Source: CAZIOH01 sp964540815
GTDB taxonomy: Bacteria > Myxococcota_A > Polyangia > Fen-1088
Direction: 5' to 3'
DNA length: 6,251 bases
Assembly: GCA_964540815.1 (NCBI GenBank)
Contig: CAZIOH010000175.1
Location: 1-6,251, forward strand
In this document: piece after piece, positions 1-6,251 of the stretch
How positions within the stretch are numbered: the stretch's first letter is position 1
How the letters are laid out: every line of letters starts with the position of its first letter
The notes under the pieces: generated by a model
Databases searched by the model: none
The model's input: only the letters and a program-made list of their open reading frames with translations
Told to the model about the DNA's origin: nothing
Program-made: the position numbers and the translations under genes

Positions 1-52
1 CGCCGAAGGCGCGTCCGGTCCTCCCCTTCCCGCGAGCGCCGAAGGCGCGTCC
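1..52. repeat. Two copies of a 16-bp hairpin-forming repeat, 36-bp period, cut by window edge
   Basis: CGCCGAAGGCGCGTCC is present without mismatch at 1-16 and 37-52, so the period is 36 bp. The second copy lies directly after the lipoprotein B stop codon. It holds the palindrome GCGCC-GAA-GGCGC (36-48), a 5-bp stem with a 3-nt loop. The array may continue beyond the window start. No U-tract follows on the minus strand, so a terminator role for lipoprotein B is possible but weakly supported. Confidence 0.75.
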
Positions 53-3000
53 CTACTGGATCGGGAAGTAGTGGTTGCTGAGGCTCACGCCCTCGAACCC
101 CGGGGTGATACTGGCCACCCGCGGATGCAGACGCAAGACCTGTCCTCGCCCGATCAGCCGGCCGGCCGCGTACTGGCGCTGATCCACCACGTAGAGGTAG
201 GGAAGCTTGGACGCAGGAAGGCTCAGCATCGCCCCCGGATTGTTGGGGTCGACCACCATGGCGGGCCCATTTTCCATGCCGGCAGGTCCGATCTGCTCCA
301 GCGCCGACACCGGACCGGTGATGATCCGCGATGGCAAGGTCGGGGTGGCGTCGATCAACGTGACCACCTGCATGGGCGCGATCCCACCGTGGACATCGAA
401 CGAGATCTGCAGCGTCGGCGGGAAGGCCAGCTCGAAGCTGGTGAAGACGAACCGCAGCTCCTGATTCTGAAACCACACGTCGGCCTGGGTGCTGAGGCCG
501 TCCTTGCTGGGGGTGTTGACGACACACGGGTTCGGGGTCGGGGGACTCGCCCGCGCCAGATCGAGGTCGGTCCAGCCGCCCGCCGGCATGCTCACCGGAT
601 CCTGGCAGACCGGCACGGTCATGGGAATGCGCGAGAACCGCAGGTCCGCTTCGTCCGTCGTGCCGGCGGGGCACCCGTTGTTGATCATCTCCTCGGCCTT
701 CAGCGAAGGTTTCAGCAGGTCCGGGCGTCCGGTGACGGTCCCCGTCACGACGAAGGTGTTGCCGGCCGAAACGCCATAGGTCGTGAGCTGATCCAGGCAA
801 GCCTGCTGGACGGTGGCATCGATGTCCGCCCCGTCGGCGCAGTAGCTCCCGGTCGCGTAGGTGTGGCAGTGGGTCCCGGGCGCGCACTTGAGATCGCCCC
901 CCATGCTGCAGTCGATCACGCAGCGCCGGACCGGCAACCCCGGGGTCGGCTCCGTCGGCTGACAGGTCTCGAGCCGCGATTCCCCGACCGGGCGACAGTC
1001 GGAGTCCGTGTCGCAGGCCACGAGGGCGCCCGTGGCGTCGCGGTGCGTGGGGCGTGGGAACTCGGCCAGCTTCGGACGCAAGACCAGGTTCGAGGCGTCG
1101 CTGACCTGCGCGACCTCGTACCGCCGGAAGCTCGAGAGCAGGCCCCGGCAGACCCCATCGCGCCGCGCGGTCGCGACCTCGGGAGCCAGGCACAGCCCGT
1201 CGATGTTGCGACCGTCGATGGAGGTCGGCGTGTTCACGCTGTGCACGCAGACGCGCGTCGGGCAATCCGAGTCCTGATTGCAGCCGGCCAGCGTGACCAC
1301 GTCCCCGGGCTTGACGCCGGCGCCGCAGAACGGTTGCCCGTCATCGTGCAAGCCAATGGAGGTCGGGCCGGCGCTCGGGTCGAGGATGCCCGAGTAGCGA
1401 AAACCCGAGACGGTTCCTTCCCAGGTGATGGCCCAGGTCTGGGGCCTGACGAGGAAGCGGTTCGGAAAGTAGACGTAGGTCGACAAGATCTCGGTCGAGT
1501 CTTCGAGCACGTCGTTGGTCTGCACCAGGGGAACCGCCCGGGCGTTGATGTCCGAGTCGGTGGTGTTGACGCTGGAGCTCGCGGGCTTGAACTCGCGCAG
1601 GCGGGGGCCTTGCGAGGCCTGCAGGGGGGTGGCGTCGAGGCGCGGCGGACCGGCGAACGTACCGAGGCTGGTCGCGTAGGTGATGATGCCGGTATCGCGC
1701 AGGCTGTTGGTGAGGGGTCGCGGTGATTCGGTGACCCGCCCGAGCACGCGGGCCGCCCCGGCCTGGTCCGGGCGCACGTACTCGGCGATGCGGCGCAGGA
1801 CCGGATCGATGTTGAGGACGTAGACCGGGCCCGAGGCGGTGAGCACGAAGGCGTAGGCCCCGTTCAGCACGGTCTCGTTCACGGACGCGGTGAGGGGGGT
1901 GGCCGACGCCAGATCCTGGAACTCGGAGGTCAGGAGGTTCGCCACGGCGACGTCCACGGGAGGACTCGGGAAGTGCAGGCCGGGCCCCGAGGCGATGTGG
2001 GGCTCGATCCCCGCCCAGTACGGCAGCGATCTCGGTCCATTCGGCGCTTGATACGGGTAGCAGGCGACTGGAGGTGGCACGGTCTCGGTCACCGTGGACG
2101 GGGGCGTCGCGTGCCTGGTCGCGAGCGCCGCGGCCCGGGGATCGGTGGGATCGATCGATAGATCGCACTCGGTCGGCTGCGGAACGCTGACGTCCACCAC
2201 CCGCAAGGTCGTGTCACGCGCGACGACGTAGAGGAACTGGAACGGGATCTCCGGGTGGACCGCCGAGACGAAGTGGCCGTACTGCGCAGCGGTCGGGTCC
2301 GAGGTGGCGGGGTTGTAGCCGTTCACGTAGTCGTACGGATCGACCGAGAGTCGGAGTCGCAGCGCCCCCTCCGCTCCGGCGTTGAGCGGCGTGTTCTTGC
2401 CGGTGGCCGGCTCGGCCAGCGCGGCTCCGCCCACGATGTCGAGGGCGCCGACCGACGGCAGATTGGCGGCGCCGAAATAGATCCGGTGGCCCTCGGGGCG
2501 CATCGCGAGCGGTCCCACTCGCAGACCCGGGCAGGCCCCGGGATCGAGCTGGAGCCGCGCGATCGCCAGGGCCGCGGCCGCGGCCGTCCCGGCGGCTCCA
2601 CCGAGGCCCGCCGAGGGAGACGCACCGACCGCGCCGCCGCCTCCTCCGCCCTCTCCACCGGCGCCGGTGTCCCCGCCGAGCGCGCCCGGGCCTCCGGCAT
2701 CGCCGCCCGCCCCGGCCAACGCGGCACCACCCGCTCCACCCGCGCCACCCACCGGGACCACCATGCCTCCGCCCCCGCCGCCGCTCCCGCTGCCGGCGCC
2801 CGATTGCCCGCCGAGCCCGCCCGCGCCCCCCACCCCGTTGACGGTGTCGGAGCAGGCAGGCGTGGCGCGCGCCCCACAATCGGTCCGCGCACACACCGGC
2901 TCCGTGCCGCTGTGCAGATAGGCGAAGCTGGAAGCGGGATTGGCGCCGTCGCGGGCGACTTGATACGAATCGAGGATGTCCCCGCTCGGCAGATCGACGA

Positions 3001-3787
3001 GCGCGATCAGGTCGCACGATGGGAACGTCACCACCGCTCGCCAGGACGCCCGCGCGTCCGGCGTGGCCGCGGGCGCCCCGACCGGGGCCGCCAGCGTGCC
3101 CGCGTCGGTGCAAAGCAGGCTGTTGCCGCCGAGCGTGGCGGTCTGTTGCGGTACGAACGCAATCTCACCCGGCGCGAGGTCGAGCACCTTCCCGCTCGCC
3201 GTGTGCGGGGTCACCGCGATCAAGCCCTCCGCCTGCGTGGTGGGCGCGGGGGTGGTCGAGCTCCAGATCTTGGCCAGCACGCGCGACGGATCGACCAGGG
3301 TCAGATCGCAGGAGCCGCGGTTGGCGGTCAGCACCCGGCAGCCGTCCTGGCTCGCGGCCACCACCTCCGGCAGCTCCCCGACCGGGGCCGCGGTGTATCC
3401 CGCCGTCTCGCTGTCGAGATCCACCAGGTCGGCGCCCGCCGGAAAGCACCGAGAGTCGTCGGAGCGGCAGAAGCTCATGTCGATGAGCGACAGATCGCCG
3501 CGCCCGGAGTTCGTGACATAGCCATATGTCCGGTACTGGACGCCGGTCGAATCGAAGGTCCCGGGGCGGGGATCCTGCGCTCCCGGCGGGTGGCACCTGT
3601 CCATCGGCTGCCCGGAGAGCGTCAGCGCCCCCGCCTCCCCCTTGAACACCCCGAGGCATCCGAAGGTCATGTCCGTGGGGCGGTCGAAATCCCGCGACGG
3701 CAACACCACGGTCTGCTGCCCGCAGGCTCCGAGGAGGATTCCCCCGAGGAGGATTCCCCAGCAGGTGGTCGATCGAATGTCGTTCAT
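53..3787 (-). CDS. Large mosaic lipoprotein with YVTN repeats, Gly-rich insert and Cys-rich module (lipoprotein B)
   Basis: This is a predicted 1244-residue envelope lipoprotein; I do not recognise a named family for the whole protein. The start at 3787 overlaps the lipoprotein A stop (ATGA) and begins exactly at a signal peptide ending LLGAC, with Cys22 as the acylated residue. In order it shows: propeller-like strands at 89-104 (GYVTNSGRGDLSLIDM, a near-canonical YVTN motif), 150-170 and 249-271; a Gly/Ala-rich insert at 318-408; more strands at 436-453, 516-534 (FQFLYVVARDTTLRVVDVS) and 644-662 (YAFVLTASGPVYVLNIDPV); an unassigned stretch to about 820; a Cys-rich module at 821-983 with two C..DSDC motifs; a beta-rich region; and a last strand at 1194-1220 (KLPYLYVVDQRQ...). 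It has more than 30 cysteines, which suits an exported, disulfide-bonded protein. No enzyme active site is visible. The likely role is binding or scaffolding together with lipoprotein A, with which it is translationally coupled. The frame is intact to TAG at 55-53. Confidence 0.88.
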   Translation of the reverse strand: MNDIRSTTCWGILLGGILLGACGQQTVVLPSRDFDRPTDMTFGCLGVFKGEAGALTLSGQPMDRCHPPGAQDPRPGTFDSTGVQYRTYGYVTNSGRGDLSLIDMSFCRSDDSRCFPAGADLVDLDSETAGYTAAPVGELPEVVAASQDGCRVLTANRGSCDLTLVDPSRVLAKIWSSTTPAPTTQAEGLIAVTPHTASGKVLDLAPGEIAFVPQQTATLGGNSLLCTDAGTLAAPVGAPAATPDARASWRAVVTFPSCDLIALVDLPSGDILDSYQVARDGANPASSFAYLHSGTEPVCARTDCGARATPACSDTVNGVGGAGGLGGQSGAGSGSGGGGGGMVVPVGGAGGAGGAALAGAGGDAGGPGALGGDTGAGGEGGGGGGAVGASPSAGLGGAAGTAAAAALAIARLQLDPGACPGLRVGPLAMRPEGHRIYFGAANLPSVGALDIVGGAALAEPATGKNTPLNAGAEGALRLRLSVDPYDYVNGYNPATSDPTAAQYGHFVSAVHPEIPFQFLYVVARDTTLRVVDVSVPQPTECDLSIDPTDPRAAALATRHATPPSTVTETVPPPVACYPYQAPNGPRSLPYWAGIEPHIASGPGLHFPSPPVDVAVANLLTSEFQDLASATPLTASVNETVLNGAYAFVLTASGPVYVLNIDPVLRRIAEYVRPDQAGAARVLGRVTESPRPLTNSLRDTGIITYATSLGTFAGPPRLDATPLQASQGPRLREFKPASSSVNTTDSDINARAVPLVQTNDVLEDSTEILSTYVYFPNRFLVRPQTWAITWEGTVSGFRYSGILDPSAGPTSIGLHDDGQPFCGAGVKPGDVVTLAGCNQDSDCPTRVCVHSVNTPTSIDGRNIDGLCLAPEVATARRDGVCRGLLSSFRRYEVAQVSDASNLVLRPKLAEFPRPTHRDATGALVACDTDSDCRPVGESRLETCQPTEPTPGLPVRRCVIDCSMGGDLKCAPGTHCHTYATGSYCADGADIDATVQQACLDQLTTYGVSAGNTFVVTGTVTGRPDLLKPSLKAEEMINNGCPAGTTDEADLRFSRIPMTVPVCQDPVSMPAGGWTDLDLARASPPTPNPCVVNTPSKDGLSTQADVWFQNQELRFVFTSFELAFPPTLQISFDVHGGIAPMQVVTLIDATPTLPSRIITGPVSALEQIGPAGMENGPAMVVDPNNPGAMLSLPASKLPYLYVVDQRQYAAGRLIGRGQVLRLHPRVASITPGFEGVSLSNHYFPIQ
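839..1327 (-). other. Cys-rich module with two C..DSDC motifs in lipoprotein B
   Basis: Residues 821-983 carry 14 cysteines, including CNQDSDCPTRVC (836-847), CDTDSDCRP (925-933) and a cluster at 956, 960, 968, 974 and 983 (RRCVIDC, LKCAPGTHC, SYC). Short C-x5-C segments with a D.D acidic core of this kind recur in large secreted deltaproteobacterial proteins. Disulfide bonding is expected, and metal binding by the acidic residues is only a possibility. No exact domain family is assigned. Confidence 0.7.
2564..2836 (-). other. Gly/Ala-rich low-complexity insert in lipoprotein B
   Basis: Residues 318-408 are almost only Gly and Ala with a few Ser, Val, Pro, Asp and Glu. They contain runs of six glycines and end in an Ala run encoded by alternating GCC/GCG. 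The segment interrupts the propeller-like region right after a Cys-containing stretch (ACSDTVN). It should be a flexible, unstructured loop. It is written with mixed GGC/GGT/GGG codons, so it is not a simple pure-codon microsatellite. Confidence 0.9.
3729..3758. repeat. Perfect 15-bp tandem duplication in the signal-peptide core
   Basis: The unit CCGAGGAGGATTCCC (plus strand) occurs twice head to tail, at 3729-3743 and 3744-3758, with no mismatch. On the coding strand it gives GILLG-GILLG, so half of the hydrophobic core of the lipoprotein B signal peptide is an in-frame five-residue duplication. Loss or gain of one unit would keep the frame but change the core length. Confidence 0.9.
3784..3787 (-). 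promoter_or_regulatory. ATGA stop/start overlap coupling lipoproteins A and B
   Basis: The TGA of lipoprotein A (3786-3784) shares its bases with the ATG of lipoprotein B (3787-3785), forming ATGA. The nearest purine-rich stretch upstream (GGGAG) is about 11 nt from the ATG and is a weak ribosome site at best. Translation of B therefore most likely depends on termination-reinitiation after A. This arrangement usually marks partners made in a fixed ratio. Confidence 0.85.
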
Positions 3788-5436
3788 AGGGGGTCGAGCT
3801 CCCGCGGCGTCGGGCTCGGGAATCCGATCCGCTGGATCACGCGGTAGTGGGTGGCGCTCGCGGGATCGAGGTCCACCACCGAGATGTTGTTGGCGCCGAA
3901 GCCGAGGACGTATCCGCGCGTGGCATCGGTCTCGTCGAAGGCCACCGAGACCGGGCCCCGCCCCACCGGGATGATCGCCTTCACCCGGGGAGCCGCGGCG
4001 TCGATCACGTAGACCTCGCCCGAGTCGAAGCAGGTCACGAACAGGCTGGGGCCATCGAGCCCGAAGGGGGTGCCGGTCTCGACCGTCTTCTGCTGGGCGA
4101 GCGCCACCGCGCCCTGGCACACCTCCACCGTCGCGTACGGCAGGTTGGTCGAGGCGTCGAGGGCCGCCAGGACCGGGGGGCTGCGCTGCAGGAGAAAGAT
4201 CGCGTCGTTCCCTCTCGGGCTCGACGAATCCCGGGTCCCGATCTCGCTGCCCGACACGAACTCGATGCCGCGGGTCTCGGTTCCCGGAACCCCGGTGCCG
4301 AGCGCGTCGCCGCGGCCGATCAGGGCCAGGGTCCGGCTGTCCATGGGCATCATGTCGGGGGTGGTCCCGCAGTCGGTGTCACTGATGCCGGCCACCACGA
4401 ACGAGCTCGCGACGTTCCGATAGCGAGAGGTGGCGTAGACCGGCGAGCCGCAGCTCCCCGGAGAGCGAACCCGGAGCGAGGTGACGCCGCGGGACCCGTT
4501 GCCATCCTGCGGGAGGATGGTCGGATTGACCGGACCGAGGAGCTCGGGGTAGTTGGGTTCGCCTTTGCCGAGGGTCACCAGGGACACGCTGCCGTTGCTG
4601 AGGCTCCCGACGTAGAGCAGGGGCGTCTCTCCCGCATCGTTCACCGCCAGGGCATACGCCTCGTCGGGCAGACGCAACACCTCGTTGTCCGGGATGCCCG
4701 GGGGGTTGGGCACTACGGCCGGATCTTGGGCCCGGGTGATGGTCCAGGCGGCCTCGCATATGGCGAACGGCGTCTGGGTGTACCCCTCCATCGAGTTGGG
4801 CGCGGTCCGGTTGCCGGTGCAAAAGAGCCGCGGCGCCGCCGGCGTCACGGTCGACAGATCCAGCATCGTGACCGAGCCATTCCCGCGCACGGGCACGAAC
4901 ATGCGCTGGCCGATACCGGCGCCCCCGAGCAGCGAGGTCGGATCGAAATGTTGAAACACCGGCTGCCCCGCGAAGCTTCCGATCCGCACCGATACGTCGG
5001 TTCGCACGTAGGCCCGCTCGTCACAGTCGAGGATCGTGGGATCGAGGACCTCCCAGCAGCACTGGGCGTGGTTCGCCGGCTTGGTGGCCTGCGGGTCGAG
5101 CGGGCAGCTCTGCCACGCGCCGGGGTTGGTCCGCCCGGTGGCCAGGTCGGCCGCGGCCGCCGGCAGGCTCACCGCCACGATGGTCCCGCTGTTGTAGCGC
5201 AGATCGGAGTTGGAGTTGACCACGTAGAGCCAGCCGCCCGAGGGCGCGACGATCGCCCCCCCCGGAAAGAAGATGCGGTTGTCGGGCGGCTCGACCCCGG
5301 TCTGATGCAGGCTGCACCCAGGCGCCAGGAGGAAGAGCGACAGCAGGACCTGGGCCACGAGGCCGGCCAGCCCGGTCAGCCTCGTCAGCCTGGCGGTGGT
5401 CCGGGCCCCCGCCCCCGATTGGCTGCTGGCGGCCAT
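3784..5436 (-). CDS. Putative lipoprotein with YVTN/beta-propeller-like repeats (lipoprotein A)
   Basis: This is a predicted 550-residue envelope lipoprotein of unknown function. With ATG at 5436, the N-terminus is an Arg-containing n-region, then a hydrophobic run to residue 40, ending LLAPGC with Cys41 as the acylated residue. The mature part has several strands of the YncE/YVTN propeller type: residues 67-91 (GGWLYVVNSNSD...), 178-195 (RMFVPVRGNGSVTMLDLS), 273-290 (LLYVGSLSNGSVSLVTLG) and the best pair at 464-524 (SLFVTCFDSGEVYVIDAA, then GPVSVAFDETD and NNISVVDLD). Cysteines at 126, 127 and 138 and elsewhere suggest disulfides after export. No catalytic motif is recognised. Propellers of this class are usually ligand- or protein-binding, or lactonase-like. 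An earlier in-frame ATG at 5535 would add 33 Arg/Pro/Ala-rich residues ahead of the signal and would place the spacer hairpin inside the gene, so I prefer 5436, which has a weak AGGGG just upstream. The stop codon overlaps the next gene's start as ATGA. Confidence 0.85.
   Translation of the reverse strand: MAASSQSGAGARTTARLTRLTGLAGLVAQVLLSLFLLAPGCSLHQTGVEPPDNRIFFPGGAIVAPSGGWLYVVNSNSDLRYNSGTIVAVSLPAAAADLATGRTNPGAWQSCPLDPQATKPANHAQCCWEVLDPTILDCDERAYVRTDVSVRIGSFAGQPVFQHFDPTSLLGGAGIGQRMFVPVRGNGSVTMLDLSTVTPAAPRLFCTGNRTAPNSMEGYTQTPFAICEAAWTITRAQDPAVVPNPPGIPDNEVLRLPDEAYALAVNDAGETPLLYVGSLSNGSVSLVTLGKGEPNYPELLGPVNPTILPQDGNGSRGVTSLRVRSPGSCGSPVYATSRYRNVASSFVVAGISDTDCGTTPDMMPMDSRTLALIGRGDALGTGVPGTETRGIEFVSGSEIGTRDSSSPRGNDAIFLLQRSPPVLAALDASTNLPYATVEVCQGAVALAQQKTVETGTPFGLDGPSLFVTCFDSGEVYVIDAAAPRVKAIIPVGRGPVSVAFDETDATRGYVLGFGANNISVVDLDPASATHYRVIQRIGFPSPTPRELDPL
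5314..5436 (-). other. Type II (lipoprotein) signal peptide of lipoprotein A
   Basis: Residues 1-41 have a long n-region carrying three arginines, a hydrophobic core (LAGLVAQVLLSLFLL) and the cleavage region LAPGC, with Cys41 encoded at 5314-5316. Proline at -2 departs from the usual lipobox consensus, so recognition by signal peptidase II is likely but not certain. Residues after the cysteine are Ser-Leu-His. There is no Asp at +2, the inner-membrane retention signal known from Escherichia coli. A small RLT-RLT duplication precedes the core, with an 8-bp repeat at 5375-5382 and 5384-5391. Confidence 0.65.
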
Positions 5437-5470
5437 CGCCCCTGCCCCCGCGCGCGCCGCACGGGCCGGG

Positions 5471-5512
5471 CCGAAGGACCTCGCCGCGCGGACGGGCGGT
5501 CGAGGCCTTCGG
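5471..5512 (-). terminator. Strong GC hairpin after ppdK; possible terminator or 3'-end stabiliser
   Basis: In the minus-strand transcript, 5512-5501 (CCGAAGGCCTCG) pairs with 5483-5471 (CGAGGTCCTTCGG), leaving a single bulged U. The stem continues with CCGC/GCGG after a single bulged A and closes on an 8-nt loop. That gives about 16 base pairs in 42 nt, nearly all G-C. It begins 50 nt after the ppdK stop codon and ends 34 nt before the preferred start of lipoprotein A. No U-tract follows it, so it is not a textbook intrinsic terminator. It could be a U-less terminator, an mRNA-processing or stabilising element, or a partial attenuator. The structure is directly visible; the function is inferred. 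Confidence 0.5.
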
Positions 5513-5561
5513 GGGTCCGACAGGCGATGCTCCATCTTGCCTTGGACTGCCGCCGCGGCGG

Positions 5562-6251
<690 letters not shown>

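Larger units (their letters stand above)
3722..3787 (-). other. Lipoprotein signal peptide of lipoprotein B
   Basis: The first 22 residues are a short n-region with Arg5, a hydrophobic core GILLGGILLG (residues 11-20) and the lipobox LGAC, with Cys22 encoded at 3722-3724. This fits the lipobox consensus well and fixes the start at 3787, because upstream in-frame sequence is simply readthrough of lipoprotein A coding DNA in another frame. Residues after the cysteine are Gly-Gln-Gln, with no Asp at +2, which by the Escherichia coli rule favours the outer membrane. That rule may not hold in this lineage. Confidence 0.88.

Noticed and set aside
2571..2590. Alternating GCCGCGGCC palindromic run as a regulatory or recombination site
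   Set aside because: It is the GCC/GCG coding of an alanine run at the end of the Gly/Ala-rich insert and needs no other explanation.
2214..3113. Alternative minus-strand frames (for example 2214-3113 and 1341-2168)
   Set aside because: They lie wholly inside lipoprotein B in a different frame, are Arg-rich, and lack any recognisable motif. They are shadow frames.
3788..4120. Upstream extension of lipoprotein B to an ATG at 4120
   Set aside because: The extra 111 residues overlap the end of lipoprotein A in another frame, are Arg/Pro/Gly-rich, and would bury the clear lipoprotein signal peptide that starts at 3787.

Overview
The window is very GC-rich. All three genes lie on the minus strand and read in the order ppdK, lipoprotein A, lipoprotein B. 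Three traits suggest a high-GC, Gram-negative, deltaproteobacterial lineage, most likely Myxococcota: strong use of G/C-ending codons, large secreted lipoproteins with Gly/Ala-rich inserts, and Cys-rich 'C..DSDC' segments. That placement rests on style and family knowledge; no taxonomic marker is present.

Layout from right to left. Positions 6251-5562 hold the C-terminal quarter of pyruvate, phosphate dikinase, a cytoplasmic enzyme cut by the window edge. Positions 5561-5437 are a spacer dominated by a strong 42-nt GC hairpin. Positions 5436-3784 encode a predicted 550-residue lipoprotein with beta-propeller-like repeats. Its stop codon overlaps the next start codon (ATGA). That next gene (3787-53) encodes a 1244-residue lipoprotein. 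It has YVTN-type repeats, a 91-residue Gly/Ala-rich insert, a long unassigned middle, a Cys-rich module and a last propeller-like strand. Positions 1-52 hold two copies of a 16-bp hairpin-forming repeat spaced 36 bp apart, truncated by the window edge.

The two lipoproteins are almost certainly co-translated and probably work together in the cell envelope, perhaps as binding or scaffold proteins. Neither can be given a biochemical function from sequence alone. Whether ppdK shares their transcript is unclear: the hairpin in the spacer could separate it from them or stabilise its 3' end. No mobile element, CRISPR array, RNA gene or recognisable promoter was seen. The most distinctive item is the coupled pair of large propeller-like lipoproteins, and the second of these has an unusual mosaic architecture.
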